From: Microplitis mediator
Taxonomy: Eukaryota; Arthropoda; Insecta; Hymenoptera; Braconidae
Direction of reading: 5' to 3'
Length of the DNA stretch: 64,000 nucleotides
Assembly (NCBI RefSeq): GCF_029852145.1
Contig: NC_079978.1
Span: forward strand, 16,619,653-16,683,652
Shown: positions 36,665-45,073 of the stretch, in pieces
Layout of the letters: each line of letters starts with the position of its first letter
Position numbering within the stretch: the stretch's first letter is position 1
Notes under the pieces: model-generated
Told to the model about the DNA's origin: nothing
Database searches by the model: none
The model's input: only the letters and a program-made list of their open reading frames with translations
Program-made: the position numbers and the translations under genes

Positions 36665-38566
36665 ATGTCCGGAAAAAGAAATAACGATAATAAAAAAGGT
36701 AATCCAGGTAATAATAAACTTGAATGGGAGAATTTGCCTTCCAATCCAAATTTACTAACGCCTGAACAAAAGGCACATTTGTTGGGAGTTGTTCCTAGGA
36801 ATCTACATCGAGAAAATCATCCTGTCAACCAAGAAGCTGAGGGAGAACGACTACATCGGGAGACTGAGGACCGCAGACGTCAAGAAGCTGAGAGAGAACG
36901 GATACAACGGGAGAACGAGGACCGCATTCGCCAGGAAGCCGAAAGGGAAAGAATACAACGGGAGACTGAAGATCGCATACATCAGGAAGCTGAGAGAGAA
37001 CGGCTACAACGGGAGAACGAGGAACGCATACGCCAAGAAGCTGAGCGAGACAGAGTACAACGAGAAAACGAGGAACTTCGTGTACAGGAAGAGTTACGCC
37101 GTCAACAATTATTGAGAACAGGGCAAATCAACGCTGCAGGTGGGGCCGACGGTCAACTTCAGGTACGTGGTTTGCACATAAATCAACCTAACGTTATAAT
37201 GTCTACCCCAATTAAGTATGCATTGGAAGCAGTTCCTTATTTCAATGGGAGCAATATTCCACTTGCTCATTTTATTGATGGATGTAGAGAAGCACAAGCT
37301 ATGGTGCCGGCGGATCATAATCAAAATTTGGTAATGCTGTTGAGAAACAGATTAAGAGGGGAGGCACGACGAACAATACAAGGTACGGTTTTTGCAAATG
37401 TTGATGAATTTGTTAATCATTTAAAGGAATTGTACGAGCCAACAAAATCGATATATCAACTCCAAGGCGAAATGGGAAGAATTTTCCAACGTGACGATGA
37501 ATCTGCATTGTCATACACAAACCGTGCTCGCGAACTCAGTAACCAAATTTTAGATCTGATTGAAGCCCAGAACAACGTAGCACTTACACCAGCCGAGAAG
37601 ACCAGGTATGGAAACGAATTCCGAGACTGCCTTATACGAGGATTCAAACCAGAGATCGAGCAGAAAATCCGAAGAGATGACACGTTCCAGAACACTCTGC
37701 TTGAAGCGGTAATAATAGAAAAAGAATTAAAAGCCAAGGAATTACTAAGAGGTAAGATCTCAACAAGAAGAGATTTTAATTATCCGAATCAACCTTATAA
37801 TTACGACATGCCACATAAAGATGGTAAACGGGTAACATTTGTAAAAGGGCAACCAATAATTTGTCAAATTTGTAATAAAACCGGGCACAGCGCTGTTGAT
37901 TGTTTCCAACGAAACCCGAGCCGCAATAATAATAACTATAACAACTATAATAATAGTAATTATAACACAAATTCAAATAGCGATAGATTCAGAAATAATT
38001 TTAACCGCCCATCGTCATCCAACGAATCACCGTTACAAAGAAATAATAATAATTACAACAACCATAATAATAGTAATTATAACACAAATTCAAATAACGA
38101 TAGATTCAGAAGCAATTTTAACCGCCCATCATTATCCAGCGAACCACCGTTTCAAGGAAATAATAATAATTATAACAATCGTAATAATAATAATTATAAT
38201 GCAAATTCAAATAACGATAGATTCAGAAGCAACTTTAACCGCCCACTGTCATCCAGCGAACCTCCGGCTCCAAGAAATAATTTGACATCTGAAAAGGTTT
38301 GTTATTATTGTAAGGCACCTGGTCATTTTATGTCAGATTGCAGGAAAAGAATGGAAAATAATCGAGGAAATTACACGGAATGGCCTCAACCAGGTTCTGC
38401 AGGTGCGAATCAAGAATTGGCGAAGGAAAACCGGACGGGAAACTACCAACAACCTCCACGACAGGGTGCGACGCGGGAGGTTGTCAGGACCGAGCGCCCA
38501 GTAATGCAGGTACAAGCGGAGGAGGAGGACGAAGAGTATCAGGAAGAAGCACTCGAGTGGCCATAG
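36665..38566 (+). CDS. gag: Gag polyprotein of the LTR element
   Basis: 633 residues. In order: a basic Asn-rich start; a charged coiled-coil region (about residues 58-150) of near-perfect Glu/Arg repeats of the form EAERERxQRENE; a Ty3/gypsy-type capsid region (about 178-365); a CCHC zinc knuckle (CQICNKTGHSAVDC, about 400-413); three tandem Asn/Tyr-rich repeats of about 39 residues; a second knuckle (CYYCKAPGHFMSDC, about 546-559); and an acidic tail. It assembles particles and binds element RNA. The polyAsn block between the two knuckles is unusual. The reading frame is intact. The last 43 codons overlap the protease frame, which is -1 relative to gag. Confidence 0.9.
   Translation: MSGKRNNDNKKGNPGNNKLEWENLPSNPNLLTPEQKAHLLGVVPRNLHRENHPVNQEAEGERLHRETEDRRRQEAERERIQRENEDRIRQEAERERIQRETEDRIHQEAERERLQRENEERIRQEAERDRVQRENEELRVQEELRRQQLLRTGQINAAGGADGQLQVRGLHINQPNVIMSTPIKYALEAVPYFNGSNIPLAHFIDGCREAQAMVPADHNQNLVMLLRNRLRGEARRTIQGTVFANVDEFVNHLKELYEPTKSIYQLQGEMGRIFQRDDESALSYTNRARELSNQILDLIEAQNNVALTPAEKTRYGNEFRDCLIRGFKPEIEQKIRRDDTFQNTLLEAVIIEKELKAKELLRGKISTRRDFNYPNQPYNYDMPHKDGKRVTFVKGQPIICQICNKTGHSAVDCFQRNPSRNNNNYNNYNNSNYNTNSNSDRFRNNFNRPSSSNESPLQRNNNNYNNHNNSNYNTNSNNDRFRSNFNRPSLSSEPPFQGNNNNYNNRNNNNYNANSNNDRFRSNFNRPLSSSEPPAPRNNLTSEKVCYYCKAPGHFMSDCRKRMENNRGNYTEWPQPGSAGANQELAKENRTGNYQQPPRQGATREVVRTERPVMQVQAEEEDEEYQEEALEWP
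38437..38483 (+). promoter_or_regulatory. -1 ribosomal frameshift signal
   Basis: The heptamer GGGAAAC (38437-38443) is placed in the gag frame as xxG GGA AAC, the phase required for -1 slippage. Six bases later a perfect 8 bp stem forms: CAACCTCC (38450-38457) with GGAGGTTG (38476-38483), loop 18 bases. The frame entered is that of the protease ORF. Sequence, phase and spacing all match known retroviral signals. Confidence 0.8.
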
Positions 38567-39600
38567 TGGAACTCAACCACGATTGTGAAGCTCCGACCAT
38601 CAAACTATCTTCAATGGAGCTCTTGGACCCGGTAATTTTAATGATCGACACGGGTTGTGAGTTGAATCTTTTAAAATATAACATGGTTGGTACAGATATT
38701 TGGATTGATCGTACTGATATTTTAAAATTAAAAGGTATCACTAAAGAATATGTATTTACATTGGGAAAAATTTATACAAAATTTTATGGCTTCCCGATAA
38801 CATTTCACTTAGTTCCGAATGACTTTCCGATTAAGAGAAATGGTATTTTGGGGTCCAAATTTTTAAAAGACAATTGTATTGATGTACTGTATTCTCAGGG
38901 ATGTTTGAAACTACACGACAAGGTGATAAAATTTGAGCATGAAGAAACTATTATGGTGCCGGCACGGACCAAGACAGGATTTTACGTTCGTAATGCGAAC
39001 ACAGAGATGCAAACGGGGTATGTACGACGCCTCAAGATGGGCAAGGGGATTTATTTGGGAGACGCACTGGTTACAAACTGTAACGGAAAGGCGCATTTAT
39101 TTATTATCAACACCACTCGAGAAGAAGTGGAAATTGCAGTACCAGTAGTTACGCTGGAACCCTATGAGGTATGTTCAGATAATTTTTATAATATGTGTGT
39201 TGACAAGAAGTTCAACAATAATTCAGAGGTTGGCGAGAGTGCCGACGGAAGCCAAGTTTTCAGTTTTATGCATGAAGATTTTGTGATAAATAATTTTGAT
39301 AATAAGGTTGATAAAAAATTCAATAATAGTCCGAGACTTGGCGAAAACGCCGATGAAAGTCAAGTTATAAGTTTCTTGCATGAAGATTGTACGAGAAATA
39401 ATGTTGATAAAAGGTTCATTAATAATCCGAGAATTGACGAGAATGCCGACGGATGTCAAGTTTCAAGTTTGGTGCATGAAGATTCCATGACAAATGATGT
39501 TTATAATAAGTGTGTTGACGAAAGATTTGACAACAATTCAAGAATTAGCGAGAATGCCGACGGAAGTCCAGTTTCAAATTGTGACATAAAGATTTCATTG
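38445..39600 (+). CDS. Aspartic protease domain plus repeat region (frameshift product of gag)
   Basis: This frame is open from before the gag stop and would be reached by -1 slippage at 38443. The retropepsin core shows MIDTGCELNLL (codons 38641 on) and, about 55 residues later, GILGSKFLKDN, the usual Gly-rich flap-end block; a PARTKTGF segment follows, which normally leads into reverse transcriptase. Here the frame instead enters about five units of 96-111 bp (39199-39650) with the recurring pattern VDxxFxNNxR(I/L)xENADG. A single-base shift near 39585 moves the last unit into the next frame. The frame runs on to 39801 through minisatellite sequence. Only the protease part has a known role: cleaving Gag. 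Confidence 0.75.
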
Positions 39601-39617
39601 CAAATGGTGTTTATCAT

Positions 39618-41516
39618 ATGTCTGTTGACGAAAAATTCAGCAATAACTCAAGAATTGGTGAAGATACCGTCCACGGTTTTATTGGCGGCGAGAATGCCGT
39701 TCATAGTTTTATTGGCGGTGAAGATACCGTTCATGGTTTTATTGGCGGTGAGAATGCCGTTCATGGTTTTATTGGCAGCAAGGATGCCAATTGTGTTTTG
39801 AAAGGCGGTGAAGATACCGTCCTTGGTTTTATTGGCGGCGAAGATGCCGTTCATGGTTTTATTGGCGGCGACAATGCCGTTCATGGTTTTATTGGCGGCG
39901 AGGATGCCGTTCATGGTTTTATTGGCAGCGAGGATGCCATTCATGGTTTTATTAGCAACGAGGATGCCGTTCATGGTTTTATTGGCAGCGAGGATGCCAT
40001 TCATGGTTTTATTAGCAGCGAGGATGCCATTCATGGTTTTATTGGCAACGAGGATGCCGTTCGTGTTTTGAAAGGCGGTGAAGATACCGTTCTTGGTTTT
40101 ATTGGCGGCGAGGATGCCGTTCATGGTTTTATTGGCAGCGAGGATGCCATTCATGGTTTTATTAGCGGCGAGGATGCCGATCGTGTTTTTATTGGCAACG
40201 AGGATGCCGTTCGTGTTTTGAAGGGCGGTGAAGATACCGTTTTTGGTTTTATTGGCGGCGAGGATGCCGATCGTGTTTTGAAAGGCGGTGAAGATACTGT
40301 TTTTGGTTTTATTGGCGGCGAGGATGCCGTTCATGGTTTTATTGGTGGCAAAAATGCCGTTCGTGTTTTTAATGGCGGTGAAGATACCGTTTTTGGTTTC
40401 ATTGGCGGCGAGGATGCCGTTCGTGTTTTGAAAGGCGGTGAAGATAGCGTTTTTTGTTTTATTGGCGGCGAGGATGCCGTTCATGGTTTTATTGGTGGCA
40501 AAAATGCCGTTCGTGTTTTTAATGGCGGTGAAGATACCGTTTTTGGTTTTATTGGCGGCGAGGATGCCATTCATGGTTTTATTAGCGGCGAGGATGCCGA
40601 TCGTGTTTTTATTGGCGGCGAGGATGCCGTTCGTATTTTTAATGGCGGCGAGGTTGCCGTTCATAGTTTTACCGGTGGCAAGCAGGCCCGGCCCGTTGAA
40701 AACTTCAAAATTATTAATGATACTCGAAGCAAAAGGAAATGCCTGTTCGATTCAAACAGCGACGGGGATAGTGGTTGGGATTCTGAAGAAAATGGTAATG
40801 ATGTTGTTATTTTAAATAAGGATGGGAATAACGAAAAAAATTTGAGAAATAACAAAAAGGTTCGTATTCGAGATCCGAAAAATATTCAGAATACTCTTAT
40901 GACTTCGGATAGCGACGGAGAGATCAATCAAGTGTTAAAGGAGAATAAAAATATTACGGACAGTAGTAGAAATGTTGATCAAGTTTTTAACAATATCGAA
41001 AAGATGAACCAGTATATCAGTGACCACAAAAGTACCATTAGAAATTTTGCGAAGAAAGAAAATATTTTCATAAGTGGTGGAGAAACCGTTCGTGATTTTG
41101 AAGAATTTATAAACAATGAGGAGGCCGTCGAGAATGCAAGTTTCAATATGAGTAATAATTGCGATAAAGGAATCGCTCGTGAGTTACAAGAGAGCAAAAA
41201 TATTTGTGATTTTCAAGATGTTTCATGGGCCTCAATTAGCAGAAGAAGTACAATTCAAGATCTGGAAAGAACTAATAGTGGCAAGAACGATTTTCAAGAA
41301 TATAAAAATGTTTCCGATAGCCTAAGGGACTACAAAAATTCAGAAATCGAAGAAATGATTGATATTCCAAATGAAGAAGCTTTCAAAGATGATTGGTGTG
41401 TCTTTAATAATAAAACTGATTACCTCAATCCTAAGATAAACGGTCTGGGGTCTCATGGTGGATACCGAGGAAAAAAAAAAAAAAATGTAAACTTAAATGC
41501 AAGAAGGGAAGTATGA
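39618..41516 (+). CDS. Unknown ORF: minisatellite repeats plus acidic Asn/Asp-rich domain
   Basis: 632 codons from a methionine inside the last 100 bp repeat. Residues about 12-352 are the decapeptide repeat; the remaining about 280 residues are acidic and rich in Asn, Asp, Glu and Lys (SDSDGE motifs, a Lys-rich end) with no domain I can name. Its start is likely the continuation of the protease frame before a one-base shift near 39585. The stop overlaps the ATG of the next frame (ATGA at 41513-41516). It has no resemblance to polymerase or integrase. Whether it is translated is unknown. Confidence 0.55.
   Translation: MSVDEKFSNNSRIGEDTVHGFIGGENAVHSFIGGEDTVHGFIGGENAVHGFIGSKDANCVLKGGEDTVLGFIGGEDAVHGFIGGDNAVHGFIGGEDAVHGFIGSEDAIHGFISNEDAVHGFIGSEDAIHGFISSEDAIHGFIGNEDAVRVLKGGEDTVLGFIGGEDAVHGFIGSEDAIHGFISGEDADRVFIGNEDAVRVLKGGEDTVFGFIGGEDADRVLKGGEDTVFGFIGGEDAVHGFIGGKNAVRVFNGGEDTVFGFIGGEDAVRVLKGGEDSVFCFIGGEDAVHGFIGGKNAVRVFNGGEDTVFGFIGGEDAIHGFISGEDADRVFIGGEDAVRIFNGGEVAVHSFTGGKQARPVENFKIINDTRSKRKCLFDSNSDGDSGWDSEENGNDVVILNKDGNNEKNLRNNKKVRIRDPKNIQNTLMTSDSDGEINQVLKENKNITDSSRNVDQVFNNIEKMNQYISDHKSTIRNFAKKENIFISGGETVRDFEEFINNEEAVENASFNMSNNCDKGIARELQESKNICDFQDVSWASISRRSTIQDLERTNSGKNDFQEYKNVSDSLRDYKNSEIEEMIDIPNEEAFKDDWCVFNNKTDYLNPKINGLGSHGGYRGKKKKNVNLNARREV
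39654..40680 (+). repeat. 30 bp coding minisatellite, about 34 copies
   Basis: Units are variants of GGCGGCGAGGATGCCGTTCA plus TGGTTTTATT. The 30-base period keeps frames open: the main plus frame reads GEDAVHGFIG, another plus frame reads AARMPFMVLL, and the minus strand reads NKTMNGILAA. Several variant units (GFGFIG-like and VLKGGEDT-like) are interspersed in higher-order order. It occupies the place where pol should be. Confidence 0.9.
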
Positions 41517-41896
41517 ATTATGGGAACAATAACGATACAAATAACAATAATTCTAAAATGAATAATGGACTGAATAAAATAAAAAGTAATGACCACTATA
41601 ATAACAGAAATACTGTCGTGGAAATAAAGGTGAGTGAATATTATACAAAGAACATGCAACTCTGGAATAACCATATTGATAAAAGCGGAATCAATAATCC
41701 GATGAGTCGAATATTAACGGGTATAAATATAATCTTGTCAGGTTTTCAAGAAATGGGAGCTTTTGTCCATGGGGACAATGTGATGACATGTATGAGTTCA
41801 TTGGCAGAATATGCTTTAAAATTTGAATGCTTAGTGAATCAGTTTATAAATACAACTTTTAAGCTTCGGTCAGATAATTATAATTTTTTTTCTCGT

Positions 41897-41899
41897 AGG
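41897..41899 (+). promoter_or_regulatory. Splice acceptor upstream of env
   Basis: A pyrimidine-rich TTTTTTTTCTCGTAG ends at 41898, 13 bases before the env-like ATG at 41912, which begins a signal-peptide-like sequence. This fits expression of env from a spliced mRNA. Confidence 0.6.
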
Positions 41900-41911
41900 A
41901 GACACTGCAAT

Positions 41912-42703
41912 ATGAACGCCATGAATTGGATGGTCACCCTACTCATCAGCTATCTGGTAACAAATATTGACAGTAGTGCAGTTAACATTGAACAATTCAA
42001 CGTAAGGGCTGGACTTTACTACGAACCCTTAGGAAAGGTACGTTTTACACAAGAGGAATGGAAACTGGTAACTAGAATCGACCTCAACACCATTCAGCTT
42101 CGGCGACCATCCATTCATGAGCTGGAAATCGAAGAAGTTCATAAGGAATGCCATGGAATAATAAACGCAGCTGATTGTCAACTTCATATAAAAATAGATG
42201 TCTATCGACGAATGAGTCAAGAAATAGAAGACCTCCTTCAAGTACTTCATCAGATGCTCAATCTAGGACCAATCGTCATTGACCAATTCAAACCAAGTTC
42301 CTCCAACAATAAAGGACTACTTGACCACTACATAAAAAGGTTTAAGGATTTCGAAGCTGCACCGTGGTTATCCACCATGCAGTTAAGAAACAACACTCAG
42401 ATAGTTAATTCTGATCTGCATGCGGTTCGACATCAATCAAAGAGACAAGTCAGCTTACAATTAAAGAGTAGGGGCCCAAAGCAAAATTTTACGGGTCCTA
42501 TATTGAAAGGTAATATGACCTATTTAATATACCTCGAACAATCAAACGCTTGTAATAACATTACACAGTCTTTTTTTTGGAAATTTTATATCTCACTTAA
42601 GAACTGTTACAAGTACAATAAACTTAGCACTTTTAGGACAGCTATCGCCAAATCTTCTTGGATTCAGAACCATACGAAGAGCAGCTTTGGACTACGCAGC
42701 TAA
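41912..42703 (+). pseudogene. env: Env-like glycoprotein, N-terminal part
   Basis: Starting at the ATG after the acceptor, a hydrophobic signal-like segment (about residues 6-18) leads into an ectodomain with the layout of insect errantivirus envelope proteins: a GLYYEPLG start, a KLVTRIDL block, paired cysteines (EC..., DCQL) and N-glycosylation sites. A basic SKRQ cleavage-like site lies at about residue 174. The frame then ends at 42703; the next env part follows in another frame. The open frame actually begins at 41513, but the part before the acceptor is unlike env. Disrupted, so listed as a broken gene. Confidence 0.65.
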
Positions 42704-42825
42704 TAATCAAAAATATTTAATACCATTGAAAACCAGGGAGATATATTCCGGAGAAATATATAGAATTTTACACGTTCATCTTACACGTTCCACTAGTTCA
42801 GCAAGATATCTACAGCCTTTATAAA

Positions 42826-43548
42826 ATGAGTCCATATCCGGTTGAACAACACATCGGGGATGCCTTGGTGGGATCTGCATACATCCAGCCCAAAGAGGAC
42901 TACTTGTTAATTTCACAGGACACGAGGCGGTACTCTCTATGGAACCAAAAAGGATTAACTCAGTGCAAAAAGATGAATAGCCTATTCATTTGTCCACCAA
43001 TCTCCGTCGTCTACAATAGGAGCCTTCAATCATCATGTGAATCTGACCTGCTTATCTATTCGGATTCCACTGCTTTCAAAAATTGCAACGTTAAATTAAG
43101 TAAAGTTCACAATGTATATTGGAAACCACTTGAAGCAACGAAAGGGTGGTTGTATTCCCTACTTCACCCAAAACAGCCACAAGCTAGATGGAGGACGAAG
43201 CCATTAGAAAGCATGAAAATATCAGGAGCAGGGATATTCACTCTCGAATTAAGATATACAGCGCGGATCAACGACATCAACTTGATCGGTTATTACAACG
43301 CGAAACAATCCGATCAGTCTTATCATCGACCGAACGTAACCTTGAATGTTACAAATATCTTACCAGGAATTATTAACTTTAAATCTCTGTACTCTTCTAA
43401 AAATGCAAATTATTCCCGTCAACCAGCAGCATTTACTTGTAATTATGGTCATTTAATTTACGATTTCACCTTGCGTTTAATTGAAGAAGAACTCAAGAAA
43501 GTTGAACCTGTTGACATGGAAGACACGAAGATTCAGCCCATATTGTAA
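42826..43548 (+). pseudogene. Env-like glycoprotein, C-terminal part
   Basis: 240 codons in a different frame from the N-terminal part. A YLLISQDTRRY block and a set of spaced cysteines (QCKK, FICP, SSCES, NCNV) match the distal ectodomain of insect errantivirus env. No hydrophobic membrane anchor is present before the stop, and no clear fusion-peptide-like segment is seen between the two parts. As it stands it would not make a membrane fusion protein. Confidence 0.6.
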
Positions 43549-44878
43549 GCGAAAAAGACCTTCTCGACTGACTCCCGAAATAAAATTAATTTAATAAAGG
43601 CTGGTATATCACATTCGCAAGAGAAACAACTGTACAAGAACGAAGACCTCTACTATCCAAATTAATTGATAAAAAAAGGGGGAAAAAATGATTTCATTCA
43701 TAACTATAAAATCCAAGGATCATGCAGTCACTGTGGTAAGAAGTAAGGAGAATCAAGCATCACGGGCCCGAAGAAGATCTCCCTTATCTCCTTTTCCCTA
43801 GTATTCAAGGTCGTATATAACTTTCTTTATAATTATGCTTATCACTCATATCTCAAATTTCTGGTCTATGAAATTTTTTTTTAATTAGTGTTTACAATAA
43901 CTTATTCATATGACGAAAAAAATAATTTTTTTTATTTTTTAGAGTGCAACCAATGAATAAGCTAGATCTCAAAACTTGTGATTTTTTTTTATTTACTAAG
44001 ATTTTTCTATTTATAAAAAAAAACAATAATAATTAATTTCTTTTATTATTATGATCACAGGTATACAAAAATAAAAAAAAATATATAATAACCTGATGAC
44101 TAGTAAATCAGGCTACGATATTAAAGGTCTTACTTGTGTCCAACCATTACTGCTAGAATTTTAATAATTATCGGGAATTTCAATTGGGTAGTAGCAAGTT
44201 CATTGGGGTTTCGCTATAAAATTTCTTGGAAAAGAAAATGTTATACGAAAAAGATAAGGAAAAATTCAAACTTCAATAATGATGTTATAAACAAAAAAAA
44301 ATCTTTTCGGCTTTGCTGATCTATTGCTTCAACGCTGTAATTTGTTTTATTTTTGTTTTTAGTTATAAATGTCACTTCGTAATCATAAACTGATTACGTC
44401 ATCAGATTCTGCAAATTTTTCAAAATTCAAAAGGGCTTTACAATTTTTTTTTGTTTTTTTGAACAATTGATGATAAAAACATATTATCTTATATTAATTA
44501 TGCATCAATTATAACAAGATCGAAAAGTTTTCTAAACTGTCAAAAATTACCAATTTCATATACATGTAATAATAATGAATGTATTATTAGTAGAGTTAGA
44601 TGACAAAATTTTATTCTCATCAGTTACGCATAATTATATTTCTGAAAGACAAATTGTAATCAGAATTTAAGTTTATAACAATTTCGTAATAAATTATGAC
44701 TCTTTTTCGGCAAAACAATAGCTACTTCTAATACAAAAAAAAAAATACAAAAGATTTAGTTATAAGGAACTGAAAATAACGCATAATGTAATGTTGGTTG
44801 GAAAAGTCATACGTAAATACACGAGTTGCAACTTGTGTACTCGCGTCGCGATCATTTGACCCCGACGCTCGTTTTTAA
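43549..44878 (+). other. 3' untranslated region of the LTR element
   Basis: About 1.3 kb of AT-rich sequence between the env remnant and the polypurine tract. No coding domain. It may be the decayed end of env plus non-coding sequence. Confidence 0.5.
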
Positions 44879-44889
44879 CGAGGGAGGTA
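44879..44889 (+). promoter_or_regulatory. Polypurine tract
   Basis: CGAGGGAGGTA directly precedes the 3' LTR (TGTTATG). Purine-rich and at the position where plus-strand synthesis is primed. Confidence 0.65.
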
Positions 44890-45024
44890 TGTTATGACCA
44901 GAGTAGAGATCACAAAAAAATTAATAATAATAATGATAATGAGATAAAGACGAAATTATTCATAAATATAAAAGAACGTAGAAACAACTAATAAAAATAC
45001 TGAGATCCCTCGGATAAAGATATG

Positions 45025-45073
<49 letters not shown>

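Noticed and set aside
36789..38285. Secondary plus-frame ORFs inside gag
   Set aside because: They are shadows of the gag coiled-coil and Asn-rich repeats in another frame.
39648..40664. 338-codon minus-strand ORF rich in NKT
   Set aside because: It is the antisense of the 30 bp minisatellite; no start context or non-repeat part supports a gene. Kept only as an observation.
39654..40680. CRISPR array
   Set aside because: Repeats are contiguous 30 bp units without unique spacers, inside a eukaryotic LTR element.
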